64,000 bases of DNA from Physcomitrium patens (lineage: Eukaryota > Streptophyta > Bryopsida > Funariales > Funariaceae). Of this stretch, positions 34,437 to 48,660 are shown piece after piece. The translations under genes were made by a program, and so were the position numbers. The first letter of the stretch is position 1. Every line of letters begins with the position of its first letter. The stretch is from positions 13,949,232 to 14,013,231 of the forward strand of contig NC_037257.1 of assembly GCF_000002425.4 (NCBI RefSeq). The letters are read 5' to 3'. The notes under the pieces are model-generated. The model had not been told where the DNA came from and did not search any database. It saw only the letters and a list, made by a program, of their open reading frames with translations.

Positions 34437-37400
34437 ATGGCGCGTCGCAAGAGGACGCGTTCTTTCAGTCCGAATGACCTCCAGGATAATGTTGGAGTGA
34501 TGCCTGAGGTGAAACGTAGAAAATTCCTAGAATTTATTGATGGAAATTCTTCGAAGGATACAAATGTACCACGTAACTCGAAAACGACGCATTACAAGAA
34601 TGAAGAAGATAAAGACAATGATTGTTCAAAGAAGTGTGGGAAGTGGGAGTCAGCGACGCGACATCGTCGACGTCAGAAGGTAAACTTCATGATCACATTG
34701 CGATGATAGTAGTCCATAGATAAATTCCATATGGCATATGAAGTGCTGTCCAAGTCCATAGAATTTTTGTTGATTTCAGCTGTGGCACCCGCGTACACAT
34801 TTTTTTCACGTTATCATGTGGGTTACATCTTGTAGACTTTAACCAAGTGTAACCTCAAGTAATGAAACTTGAGTTGATGACATTAAACATTGTTTCGCCA
34901 GATATGCCATGAATGCCAGCCAGTATTATGGCTGCATTGAAGAGTCGTAGTGTTTGTGTGTTATTGGCAGTTTGTTAGTGCGAATAGTCCGCATTGCAAC
35001 TTTATGATCTTATATACCGACATTTGCATCTCATTTCTTCGGATTTAACGGTTTTTGGTAATTTCTGGTTGTTGGCGGCAGAGCAGGTCAGTATGTTTTG
35101 GTTTCGCAAGCAATCGTCGAGATTTTTCTTCACAAATAGTTTCCACGAACAGCAGCACAGATTCAAAACACTATCAAAACGACAGAACAATTTCTGCCGG
35201 AGGACGAACATTTCCTTCCTTGACAAGGTAGCTGAGAGGTTTATCTATTGCTTTACCTTCTCCTTGTGATCGTGTGGTAGTTGTTGGTAGTATTCTGAAC
35301 GACATGTTGGTGTTTGTATTCATTTGCATTAGTTTTAATTGTTAAATTGGCAATCATAATTTGAAGTTTCAAATTCAGAGTCACATATTTTAGGATTACA
35401 TCGGCACAGTGTATTTTAGTAAATAGCATTAAATTGGTAATGTATTTCGCAAATCGTAAAGTACTTAGGGGGTTTTTCCACTTCAAGTCGGAGGTTTATT
35501 GTGGAATAGAGTTCGGACGTTTGCATTGCACAGCCTTTAAAATTTCACCGCACTGTTACGCCCTCGTCCTTTACGCGGGGCATTGTATTCCCTCGAGGGC
35601 ATCCTTGTTTTAACGGGCCCACCCCTTGGTCGAGCTTCCTGGGAGGCGGGTTCTTACAACAAAGGAACATTCTCGAGGGATGCATTATCTTATCCATAAT
35701 GAAGGTATAATCATGATTAAATGTAGGTTGTCGTCATGGTGATTTCTGAGTTTTCTCAAGTGAAAGTTTAAAGTAGTTGAAAGCTGTTGTTAGTATCGTG
35801 ATAAATTAATATTAATGAGGACATTGTGATCATCTTATTCGACTGCAAATTTGAATGATAAGGAGGAAAACTCTACCTTTGAGAGAATCTCTTCAAACAG
35901 CGCCGCCACTACAACAAACGATGAACCGAAGCTGAATCAGGACAGTGAGGCCTTTGAGAGTTTCAAAGAGATTAACACATCAAATTTGTCAAGAAGACTT
36001 TCAAGCAAGAGCCCTGCGTCATTGACAGAGCAATTAAGAGCATCTGACGACAAGTCTGTTGAGCAAAGTAGTGCTGACTACTTTGAGCTTTACAGAAGAC
36101 GGTATGTAACCTGCAGTATTTCAACTCGTCCAGAATTCCTGAATGTAGTCTTTTCTTGTGTTTCTGTTATCAGTGGGTTCATAATGGTCTAAATAATATA
36201 ATTATGTCTCTGCAATGAATCAGCTTCCCATGTACCCTGTCGAACTGACTTCACGACTTTTCTGTTTTTATACTAGGCTATGTGTGTTGGTGTAACGGTT
36301 GTCCTGAATGAGGTGTATGTGGGCTTGAAGTCGTTGCATGTATATATACCGATTTGATTACAAATATGTATCAACAATTGGAGACGGAAAATTTTCTATC
36401 GAATAATAAATGCAGCAATAATTCGCTTCATTCTGTGAGTGCAGGGAGAAGTTGAAACCTGTGGATGCCGCCCGTTCTTTGTACACAAACTTTCAGGTGT
36501 GTGGGATTGTTCTTATCAGACTCCACAATTAGGGCGTGAAAATTGTTGTGCGGTATTTGCTCTTCTAGTGGTGAAGCTTACCTTGCACTGTGGAACAGAC
36601 GGATTCTTGATATATCTCCTGCTTGCTTTCGATCTTTTGCAGACTCACGATACACAATCACATGATAATCGTCAGATGCAGCGGAGTGTCAAATATGAGA
36701 GTGATATTATCGGAAGAACACCTGTAAGATATCTCTTGCTCACCTGAATGAAAGTTTGAAGGATTTGGAGAATTGTTCCTGGACGCCCAGCTTTTACGTA
36801 TGCTTCATTTCAACACATATCTTCTTCGTAGTTAGGTTTTATTTATCTTTAATTATGGAATTATGAGTATTAGTACATCTGGACTGCCTCATCCAGTTAT
36901 TTTGTTCTTACCAGTGTACAGCTATTGAGATTGATTCTTCTGATGAAGAGGAGATAGCAGCACATGACACTGGTTCCACAATTAACCCATGTGAACAGCG
37001 TTGCCAACCAAGGTTGCAGAGCGCAGGGAAAAGGTGTCTCATATTATTAATCACAAATAATGCTTCATTTAGTCTTTTCTAGTCCCCTCACTTCTTTTGC
37101 TTCCATCTATTTCATTAAATCATCATGTTATGTTCAACACATCAGAACCAAGTGTTGGTGTCGAATAATTACTATATTAAGATTGGTTAACACAATCCTG
37201 TCACCTTTTGTTGAACACTAGTTGGGAAATTAGTCCATTCTGCACTTAAAAAACTACAGGTTTAAAGCGTAACGATTCCATACATGACAATTTCGTTCAG
37301 TTTAACTGGTCTAATCTCCGTATGTTTTGCAGATTGGAGAGATTCAAGATCGCTTACCCATCAAGGTCGACTTGTTCATTCTGACTCTCCGAGATTTCGT

Positions 37401-40361
37401 GCTTTATGCGATTATCAGAAGTTTCATCTTTGATTAAAACCAGGACGGGATCTGCGTGCCATTGCCTTTGCTGCATTCTTTGCGCATGTCTATGTCGATG
37501 GACATAGTGTAGTCTCACAGGGCTGATTATGTAATACGTCGTGATGCAGGACGGATCCAGAGGCAGTAGAAATTCTGGCTTCGGACGTTCAACTACTAAA
37601 TCCGTTGGAGTTTCTGAATGACACTATCATTGATTTTTACATCAAGTACGACCATAGAAATGTGAACCTGAATGGTATCACTAGTTGGAAATTTTTGTCA
37701 TAATCCTCTGCTGTCATATTAGGTCTCGCAATGAGGGGTCAAACAAGACCACCTCAATAGAGATAACCAAGATTTATCCTATATTTACTTCAGGTCTAAT
37801 TGGCCATGTAAGGTCACTATTTCAAGGATATTTCGTTGATTTTAGTGTTTCGCACAGGTACATCCAAAGGGAGTTTCTGAGTCTGGAACGAAGTCGACGT
37901 TTTCACTTCTTCAATAGTTTCTTTTATAAAAAATTGTGTGGTGTAGTTGGCAAGAAGGTATGTTGTGTGAACGCATTAAGTTTCTTTACGATGTGTTTGT
38001 CTGAGCTTTGTAAGTTCTCGTTTTGTAGCCTTCAAGTTTTCTTGCAATAGCGGTTCAGATCTTGTTGATTGGGTGTTGGGGTTATCTGTAAGTGTTTGGT
38101 TTCAAGTTTGCCCCTGAATTCTTACACTAGTAGTCTATTCCACTTTCTCAACAGAGGGAGAAAACTGACAACTTCTCTAAGTTACGGAAGTGGACAAAAG
38201 GCATTAACATTTTTGAAAAAGATTACCTCTTTGTCCCAGTGCATTCCAAGTGAGTTAAAAGTTTCCCAGCATTGCTGTTCAGTAGAACATGTTTAGAGTT
38301 CCATCGAGTGTTAATATATTATGCAAGTTTATGATGTGTTCTCAGGATTGTCATTGTAAGTCTTGCGTAGCGCTGCTACAGATTCTGACGAATTTGATGT
38401 TTTACTTTCTGTTATTTGACAATTTTCAAGTAATCTTTCTTGAAACACAGATTGCATTGGAGTTTAGCAATCATTTGCTTTCCCAACCATGGACCTGGCA
38501 GTGCAAGCGGCTCTGAACGCTGCATTTTGCATCTTGATTCTATGAACTGTGGACATGACAGCTCCACAGTATTCCGTTTGCTTCACAGGTTAGATTCAAG
38601 GGACATTAATTTCCTTCGGCAGGTGTAAACTTAGATACTATTTATGTAGACATTTATTAGAAAGAGTGAACCATGGTGCAATATTTCATGTGAAAATTGC
38701 ACTATTTCGACAAGTACAGGATTCACTCACTACACAAAATTTCTTTTTTCGAATCAGAATCTAGAATTGACAAAATAGGTGAGGGCATTACATGAATTTT
38801 CGTTCTCTACTAAAACACGATAAGAAGTTTCCCTGGTCGTAGATATCCATATTCAGAAATATCCTGATATTTGATCAAGTTGTTAAGTCATCAAGTCATT
38901 CCTTATGATATGGCTGAGCTCAGCCTTATGAAGATGCGATGATTTGCTGTTGTTGCTGTCAGGTATCTTGTAGCAGAGTGGAAATATACGTTTGCCAAGG
39001 GTGGTGAAAGGGGTGGGAATAAATTGTCACGTCATATGATACCAACGAGGAAAGTTCCGGTATGTGATTGTAACAAATCGATATGGTGCATTTTGGGCTT
39101 ATTTGCGCCTCAAACAACTTATGTGTTTGCTTTTCATTTCTTCTAGTTTTTGTCGCAATCAGTTGTTCTTGGAAAGGTATTTGTATTGGGGTGAAGAGGT
39201 GGTTGCAAGCTCTGATTGAATTAAAATGTCTTGTATGCGGTGATTAAAAACTGTCTAAGTCAAATGGTATGACAGGTTCCACTACAGGAAAATGGGTCAG
39301 ATTGTGGCCTTTTCCTTCTGTATTACATACAAAAATTTGTGGAAAGAGCTCCTGGAACATTGAAGATCAGCGACGTGGAGAACAGATTAGAGAGTATAGG
39401 GTTGGTGAGTTGTCATCGACACTATTTTCGTCAAACTGCCGTTTTGTTTGTAGTTCTAGATACCATTCTTGGATCCTACTAGGTCGCAACCCTGCCTATT
39501 TGCAGTCATTAGTTTGCGTGTGTCTTGGACATTTTGTGTGTTTCCTTCTGAACTACTTGTCTACTGCTTCATGTGAGGTCGTCGTGTCTATCTCATGTTT
39601 TTTGTATCATCTCCTTGTTCACAAAATGAGTTGTGATTTCACAGAATATTCTTGTATTCAAAATCCGATCAATATCCCTGGACACTAGATTTTAGTTTAA
39701 ATGAAGCATGGTTTACTTGATTGTTTTATTGAAAACTTTATTTATTTTTTCAGTTCGGTCGGCGTTGGTTTTTACCTACCGAAGCGTCCAGCCTAAGGAC
39801 CACCATTCGGCAACAATTGTTAAAGCTTTTCGCCCAGGACGCGAAAGCCCAGGGCATCGCTTTCAAAAGCACAATGAAAAAAGAAAGGTACGAGTCATGT
39901 CGAGCGATGCCTGTAATGGGGCTTAAGAAGTTGGCATGCTCTACAAACTGGAGGCTGGGTTTTGGTATGTTATACCTACTGCTTCAAATTTTGTATTGTC
40001 ATTATTTGCCTAAAAATTGTGTAGCCGTGTTGGCACATTCTATCTGTTTGAGACTGCCAACTTAAACTTGGAGCTGGCTATGTACATGGTTATGAGAGGA
40101 CTTGAACTGTTCTTTCGATGAATCTGGTGAATTTTTTTGCCATATTCGGACTCAAGCGTATATAAAAGTGACAAACGTACTCTGTTGATATATCGTTGAT
40201 ACTTCATTAGTTCTAACATCCGTGCAAATATTCTACAAAGCGAAGGTGAATATGACAGCAGCAGGTATATTCCAAGTCGAAGTTGTTATGAAATGAATGA
40301 CAGACCTTTGTTTTGATCTTGCAGAGAATTTATGAGTTGCGAAGCGGACAGAAATTACTGA
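34437..40361 (+). CDS. ULP1: SUMO-specific cysteine protease, ULP1 family (OTS/ULP1C-D type), 15 exons, 577 aa
   Basis: Removes SUMO from conjugates and/or matures SUMO (peptidase family C48). Exons by eye: 34437-34679, 35087-35227, 35863-36101, 36445-36496, 36643-36723, 36915-37033, 37333-37365, 37550-37645, 37858-37957, 38155-38249, 38451-38588, 38963-39059, 39276-39404, 39754-39887, 40325-40361. Phases match at every junction and total 578 codons including the stop, close to Arabidopsis OTS proteins. The start is favoured by an in-frame TAG just upstream. The N-terminal third is charged with an NLS-like KRRK. The catalytic domain starts at about residue 300 (YPSRTDPEAVEI) and shows LEFLNDTIIDFYIK, FHFFNSFFYKKL, KWTKGINIFEKDYLFVPVH, catalytic His402 in LHWSL, Asp429 in LHLDS, and Gln482...Cys488 in QENGSDCGLF. 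It ends with FGRRWFLPTEASSLR. All catalytic residues are intact. A SIM-like IEIDSSDEEE lies at about 256-265. Exons 2, 3 and 15 are the least certain. Confidence 0.92.
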
Positions 40362-41000
40362 CGTATTTCACATTCGGCAATGCTTGGATATAAACTGATC
40401 AACAATTGGAAGGTCTGCCACTTTGCTCTACTGTAGCGAATGCCTCGTATCTGCCAACATGACGTTGGATTTGATTAAAAGCTGTTCTTCCACAGTAGAA
40501 GAGTTGCTTTGAATCTCCTTTTTTATGTTTAATTTTTCGGTTTTTTTATCACAATATGGTAACAACAAAAGTTTGTGTGAGTATTCTCCTCTTGATTCAT
40601 CGTGCATTCGAACACCAGTTTGATTTATTTTTCCCTAGTATGGTATTTACACTTGGCTCAAGTACGGTAATAGGAGAAATCTTCGACAGGTGGTCTGGAC
40701 GTCTGGATCATTTGATTGGTTGACATGATTTGCAGGCAGTTACAATGTAAAATTTAATTTCGTGAACTAGCACACTGCCTCTCAGGTCTCGCGCAAATTC
40801 GACTCCACCAAGAAATGTCGGGCAAACAAATCACTGAAGGTTTACCTTGCAGGTTTGTACCTTCAAGACATTCCAAGAGTGATTTTTGCCGAAACTGTAC
40901 CTTCTAAAAAAATTTAAACCTCTAAGTCTATTTTTACCAAGTCACACATAAACTAATCTAGCTCTGGCGTATTCTAAGTACTCGGTCCGAATCAAAGAAA
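40362..41000 (+). other. 3' flank of the SUMO-protease gene
   Basis: Non-coding sequence of moderate composition that likely carries the 3' UTR. No clear AATAAA was singled out. Composition shifts to AT-rich from about 40.9 kb. Confidence 0.4.
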
Positions 41001-44000
41001 TAAATCTTAACTGGAGACATTTTTGTTTAGATCCAATATCCAACATCCAACATTCTTACGACATAAATTCATGACAATTTAATGATTCAACGTTGACTCG
41101 TGTGCAGTAAAAAAGGCCCCAGCCAAAGTCCTAAATCCACAAAATGGTCCTCAATTTGATTTTTGAAAGAATCTTAGGTAGCAAAATTCTTAAAAATTAA
41201 TCAAAAATAGTATTCAACTACGTTTGATTACCTCTTTTTAGAAAATGTTACCAATACATCTGTTTTGTCTACCTCAAGAGTTTTTTTTTTTCTTTTTTTT
41301 TCATTTTTCATTTTTCTTTGTCTATTTTTGTTTTAATTCTCCTGATTAGTATCTCCTCAGCATAACCTGGTAATCTTAAAAAGATATCAAAGAAATACAG
41401 GGATGACTTGAGAACAATTTACTCCTATTAACCATTAAAAGTTCAGTTAATGACCAATCTCTAAATACATCTAAAAAGAAAAAATTCTACTTTGCAAAAA
41501 CCTTGAAAATATTGTTGTGTTGTTAAGACCTAAATCCAAAATTCATTCTATATTCTTTCACACTCTTGCTGCCTACCTACTAAACATATATGTATATATA
41601 TTTATCTTAGTAGATATCTTAAATTGTATAATATCCATCTTGTGGTGTTTAACTATTTGCAACTTTTTAGTCTATAAATTAATTTCGATTCTCTTTTTTG
41701 CATGTACACTTCGAAAACACATTGATGATTTAATGAATAATTAGATTTCATTTAAAACTTATTGAATGTATCTACAAGCAAATTTATGTATTTATCTTCA
41801 ATTTTTTTTTGTAATAGGCAATTAATAATATAAACATACTTATATTCAAATAAATCACAAAAATTTGAAAGATTTTATTTAGTATCAAATTTTCATTTAT
41901 ATGTTTTGTCAATAATTATCCATATATATATATATATTATCACATGATTATTGTAATATCTATAATTTTTGTTATACTAATATAATTCATTAATTTAAAA
42001 GAATATTTTTTTAATACTATAGTGCAGTTAAAAGTTGTTTATATAAAATGATTTATCTATGTTTTGTTGCTTTAAAGTATTAATAATCCTCTATACGTAC
42101 TAAAATTTAATATATTTTATATAAATAAAGTTGACTTGGTGTGAATTCTATTTTATTAACATTCTTCTAATGTAAATGCAAATAAGTTCAATATTATGAT
42201 CTTTGAAGTTTTAAAGAAGCATAAATATATGTATAAAAAAAAATATCAAAATTAGTATAGATAGATTGTATTTTTAATTTTTATTAAAAGTATATTAATT
42301 AATTTATCATTAAATATTTTTAGATTACAAAAATTTACACATGGATTTTTTTTAGCTTAACATGGAGATTATATGATAAAGGCTTTACCATGAAGACTTT
42401 CTTTTGCACTTTTATAAGTGTCATGGTATTATTTGAGGTTGCAATGTAATGCAAAGGAAAAAATGGTTGATAATATCATCATTGGAAGATCTTAGAAGTA
42501 AATTAGAACTTATAAGTAATGTAATATGCTTTTAATAGTGTTGTTACCTACCATAGCAAATAAGTCTAATGGCACGTGGTTAGTTGAAAATTTGAGAGCA
42601 ACAGCAAGAAGTAGATAAAACAAACATTTATAGTGCCACCACTAAAAATAGAGGCATATCTTGAGCTTAGGCCAAGAAGATAGACTACTTAAAGCTTGAA
42701 TAGTCACTGTATTAGGTAGTTGTAAACTAGTGCAAAGAGTAGAATAGTAGCAGATACAATCAAACTTAAGATAATGTAGTGGTAGGCTGAAGACCATGTA
42801 TTTTTGAAGTGTGTGCAATAAAAAAAATTTATTACTAAACTAATGTGTATGCTACTAGTTCTAGATATTTTACAAAGTTTTGCCTTTTGCTTACTTGTTA
42901 TCTCAAAAGATCAAATAACAAGTATTTGATTTAATTTCAAGTTTCTAAAATTATGAAGAAAGAGTGATTAAAAACTAATTTAGTATTTAATAAATTCTAA
43001 TTTATAAAAATATTTTCTTACAATAAGAACTAAACTTCTTTTAAATTAATTTTTTAATTCTTTATATATAAGTATATTTTAAAAGAATAATTTTTAGTAG
43101 ATTGTTTTATACTTAGATTCTATTTTTATTCAATTTATTATTGGTGTTGCAATTTTTAAAGCTATGAATAGAATAGTTGATACTCAAATTTTCTATCTAT
43201 TGCTTGATAGTCTAAGATATATACTTTGTAGATTCTAAAGAAAAAGAATATTAATTATTAGATTTCATAACTTTCTTGAGCTAAAATGTAATTGTGGAAT
43301 ATTAAAGATGTTGCAAAAGTATGGCATCATAGCAAACTATGAAAAAAGAAATATTTTAGATGTAAAATAAAAGATATGATATACCAAATTGCATTTAATC
43401 TATAAGTAGAACCAATGTGGTGGAGTTATATTTGTTGATGTTTTGTAGAAGTTCTACTAAGTATTTAAAGTTTAAGTACTAATCTTCTACTATTTGTACA
43501 AATTTCTAGGTTCACAATAAAAATAACATCTTCTATTAGATTCACAAAACATTATTGGTTTTTCTTTTATAATTAGAAATAAATACTTTTATAATGTCAA
43601 TGTGTGAAATTCTTAAAATAAATAAAGAAATAGCCACTTGTATTATACAAAGATTCAAGCAAATACTTCAACTACATATCTTAACTTTCATTAAGCATCC
43701 TACCATTATAGAATTGAAAATATCAAAGTTGGTTTTGAAAAATATTATGATATATCTTCGGTTTATAAAACATTAAATTATATATGTTTGTTAATTGAAT
43801 TTCTCAAAAGTAAATAGAATAAGAGTAATTACAACAAAGACTATGATTATAACTTTGTATTACAAGTAATTTCTAATAACAACATATGATTTTTGGATGT
43901 TTTTGCAATCTTTTGTAAAGATGGTTTATGATCAACATATGTTTGAGAATTTTAAATTTTAGCAAGCTATAGACTTCGAGCAATAATCACATAGTTCTTA

Positions 44001-46882
44001 CAAAGTAATACAAGGATTTACTATTCTATCGAAATTGTTATTAATACTTACCATTCAGTATTAGAATGGATGCTTTCTTATTTTTTTAAGAAAAAGATTG
44101 ATATTTTTATATTAAGTTTTTAATCACAAAGAGAACATTACTTGTATGGTTTTTGAATTTGAAACTTGAAAATTAAAGAAAATATGGTGTATTTTTAAAA
44201 AAACCAATTATAAATTAAGAAGTGAAATTTTTTCTTAGATTAATGTATGCACATTGCATCTTATATAGCATTATGATGATTCACTCAAATATTGTTAAAG
44301 ATTGTGTGCTTCTCTTAGGTTACTAAAATGAAGGCAAATTAAAAATTTTGTTGTAGAATTTTGAAAAATAAAGCAATAACTATTTTAACAAAAAAATAAA
44401 AAAATATAGTATTAATAGAAGCTAAATAATTTTAGATTTGGACATAAGCTATGTTTATATTTAAGACAAGATTAATTTTTAATTAGCATAGAAATCTTCT
44501 TATTTATAATTCTCATATATAATTCTATAAATTTTTTTGATATGTACATATAATAAATTTAATATCTGATTTTATCAATAAAATACTTAAAAATTAAAAC
44601 AAATACTAAAAAAATCATATTTATTTATAACATTATAAAAACTTGGCCATAATCCAAAAATTATAATAGATAAAAATGTACCATATTTAAAATAAAAAAT
44701 AAAAAATAATCACACTATACACATAATAATGTCTAAAAAAAAATTAAGTAATAGAGAATAAAATTTTAATTTATATCTAAATATTTATAACCATACAATG
44801 TATTTTTTTTAAATCTCAAAGAAAAATGTAAACATACATTAATCTTAACCATCATTTATAATTACACACAATAACATTAAAATTATATATTAGTGCATTA
44901 CATAAAAAAATGTGATATATAAGAACAATAAAAAATAAAACACCTTGAAGAATAAAAATTATTATACCACTGAATAATAGATTCTAAATTAATAATCTTG
45001 TTAAGAAGAACTTGCAAAGACATCCATACTTATTCCATTCAAAATTAAAGAAACAACAAGTTTACCATTGGATGTTGTTTTGTATATTATCTATTAATCT
45101 TTGAGCATCTTTTATTTTTTTCTATTCTAAATTTGTAAATATCTAGACCAATAATTTTCAAATACAAGTATATCTTTTTCTAAAGTATCTTTTTATTCAT
45201 TTTTATCTTCCAAATCAAGAAGATCTATCTTCCAAATCTTCCAAATCTACAATCAAATATTACATTGTTATAATGTTTTTTAATTTTTCATCCTCCAAAT
45301 CTACAAAAATCACAAATATATAATACTTAATTTTTTAAAATTATCAATACTTATACAAGCTTAATGAGACTCAATATATTTAGATTTTTTTAATATATCT
45401 AAAAATAAATAAAAATATAATAATTAATATTTTTAATTACTATTTTTTTCTAAATTCATATTAATTATATTAAATATTTTTTAAGCTTAATATCTTATAA
45501 ATTAGATAGCCATTGTATAAAATCAAGAAATACTTTACAATATAGAATTATTGTCTTTATTGACCTTTGCTTCTTTCTCCTTGGTGGTTTTTAATACAAT
45601 AATTTTTTACTAAAAAGATTTTTTTCCAAATTTTATATTGTTAATATCAAAGTAAATAATCTTTTATTTTTTGCATAATTTCAAATTACAATTTGCATCC
45701 ATAAATCAAAAATTTATTGAAATCCATTACCATTATTATTTATTGAAATTTAATGAATTATTGCATGTAATATACATATAACTTGTATTTATAAGATTTT
45801 TAGCATCAACAAATAAATTATATTGTTGATACATAGTTATAATTATTTTTTTGACTCAAGCTACAAGCACATTCTAAGTTGCTACATGCACACCCATTAT
45901 ATTTATATGCATACTTAAGGCTTTTGATTGGCTCATCAAGATTCTTTTTTTCCTATTTTGGTATGGATTCCAGTCTCCTTCCTTCTCTTCCTTGTCTTGG
46001 TGTGGGTCCTAGACCTCTTCCCTTTCTTCCTTGCTCCAATGCAAGTTGCACTTCTCTTCTTTATTATAACATAAGACTCAATCTCGACCTTCTTTTCCTT
46101 GCTCCAATGCAAGTCTTGATCTCTCTCCTTCTCTCTTTTGTCTTAGTACGGGTTTCAATGTAACTATCACCTTGTGCTACAAGCATCACTAAATCAATCT
46201 AAGTGGCTAATACTCAATTTCAAATTCATTTGATTCAGGTCTCAAAGAGCATTAGATTACTTATATGCCTTGAACTTCAATTGGGTTGCCGCAATTGTGT
46301 AGTAGATTTTTTATTGTGTGGCAAGAATGTAATGTTTTATTTGCAAAGACTTTAAATGCTTTAAAGAAAAGACCACATTATGAGTAAAATATCAAACATC
46401 ATTTTCATATGATTTGTAGGTGAAAGAGATGTGTAGAAATTCATTAGAAAAGCTATGTTACCGTAGAATTGCAAAGAATAATACACATTAAGAAATATAG
46501 TTACAAAGTCACTGAGAACCAAAAACAATTGTACAGCAAGAATTACAATTAAAGGAGGCATTCCATCCAATAGACCACAATAGAGACAAAACTATTTAGT
46601 CTAAGGATTTACTTTATTTTTTGCAATATTTGCTTAAGAATGGTCTAAGTGCCAAAGAGATAGATGTAATGATATTGTTGGAGTTAATTTTTTAAAGCTT
46701 AAAATCCATTCTTCTAATCTATTTAGCAAAATTATATAAATATAAAATTCAAATTAATTTATTTATGTAAATTATACTATTAAATCAAATTAAAAATAAA
46801 AAATATTTATTATTATTTAGATATCTATTAATATAAATATTCTTAAAATAAAAAATATATAGAAGTGCTCACTTCAGTCATG

Positions 46883-46917
<35 letters not shown>

Positions 46918-48590
46918 ATCTACTGGCAATACATAGTACAAACTATTCTAAATTGTCCATAGAACTCTACTATAAATTTGACTTTAAGAACCTCAATGGT
47001 TGTCTTTTTAAACTTATTTTTTGACAATATTGTTAAGATTAATAAAAATAATAAATATAGACACCAAATTAGTAATTTAATTAGTTGTACAATAAAATCA
47101 AGACACCATATACATAAAAATTAAAAGAAATGTATTTTTTTTCACAATCAAGTTTATTTTAAATATTGTGTTCATTTAGATATAATTATAGTTCTTATTT
47201 TAAAAGAAAATTTTATATTTAAATTGAATATATGTACAAAACAATTCTATATACACTACTTAAGTATTAGCTTCACAAAAAGTTCACGACAAAAATCAAG
47301 ACTTATATTGCAATTGATATTATAAAATATAAAAAAAATTATTAATATAGATAAAAAAATTCTTTTAAGATTGAAGAAGAATTTAGAAAAATAAAAAAAG
47401 AATGCCTTGACATAGTGGAAGTAAATAATTAAAGAAGATAAAAAGAGCTTAATAAATTTATAAAGAAAAATTTGAAGGATTTTAAAGAAGTTGGATGAAG
47501 TTCAAAGAAGAAAAAAAAAACTTGTTACTTTAGAGCTGGTAGAATAGATATTTAATGTTGACTACATATAACTTGACTCCAAGAAATATAATTATTTTTT
47601 TATTTTCATATGAGATTATTCGTCTTTATTATTGAAAGAATCAACAATTAGATTTTAAAACCATATTTTTATTTCTATTTTTTTGATAAAGACCAAAAAC
47701 TCTTAATGGCATTATGTCCTAAGGTGTACAATGACTTTACTTATGAAATGTTTAATGAGAATAATTTTAATTATTTTGAAATCTCCCAAATAATAATCAA
47801 GTGCACATTATAAGAATCAAAGACGTAATATAAAGATAAAATGAGAAATAAAAAAAACCACTTAGAAGTGATAAAATTATCTAGTAGTATCAAAATAGAA
47901 ATAGAACTTAAGTTGATTAGATGTAATAATAGTTTAATAATTCATTGTGATATTCTTGTATTATCAATAAAAGTATTTATTTTAAGATTTAAACATGAAT
48001 TTTTTTTATTTTAGAAAGGAATTTCTTAGCTTTTTTAGCAAGATTGGAAAAATCTTCATTCTACAATTGAAATTTAGAATAATAAAAAAACAAAAAATAT
48101 CATTCATCATCTATAAAATTATATACAAGTTATTATATAAAAATTAAGTCAATTTGAGATTTAAGTATCTCTTTAATGAAATAAAATCGTACATTTTATT
48201 TGACCTTAGATATAAGTCTATGTTGTTAATTTTTACAACTACTTGTATATATATGATATGAAAATTAATAATTTTAAAAAATAAATTAAAAACCATTATG
48301 GTGGGCAGCCTTATTACTCTAAATTGTTCCACAATACAATGAAAATCAAGAAAAAAATCGAATTAAAGAAAAGAAAATAGAATAAAATAAACAATAACTT
48401 ACAGCACACATTGTCTATACAAAAAAGTATTAATTCTCAGTCCCCAAAAACTGTCAACACAAAGGCAAATCCATAATTCCAAGAAAATTCCAGAAAGAAC
48501 ATTGACAATCTTCGAAATCCCACCTTAGAATAATCATAACTTTACAGTTAAGTGCAAAATTGTAAAACAAAATAATAATAAAGAGAAAGA
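41001..48590. other. AT-rich gene desert, probable transposon graveyard
   Basis: About 7.5 kb of very AT-rich DNA with stops in every frame, a 29-T run at 46883-46911 and short AT runs near 41927. No gene or clear retroelement domain was recognised, unlike the 53-64 kb relics where domains can still be read. An exception in composition is 45950-46160, listed separately. The most likely origin is old retrotransposon sequence, but this is inference. Confidence 0.5.
45950..46160. repeat. Imperfect CTTCCTTG-type repeats in the AT desert
   Basis: A pyrimidine-rich, less AT-rich segment in which a block of about 60 bp recurs imperfectly. CCTTGCTCCAATGCAAGT occurs twice (about 46031 and 46094), and a related CTTCCTTGTCTTGGTGTGG occurs before them. 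Unit boundaries are uncertain. Confidence 0.55.
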
Positions 48591-48660
48591 TCTCATGACA
48601 CAAAGCATGAATGATACAATAGTGCTCCCCAAGCCTAATACCAGGCCGAGAGGCATGGGC

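Noticed and set aside
46361..46570. Minus-strand 69-codon frame in the AT desert, possibly gag-like
   Set aside because: No gag, protease or RT motif can be read in or next to it.
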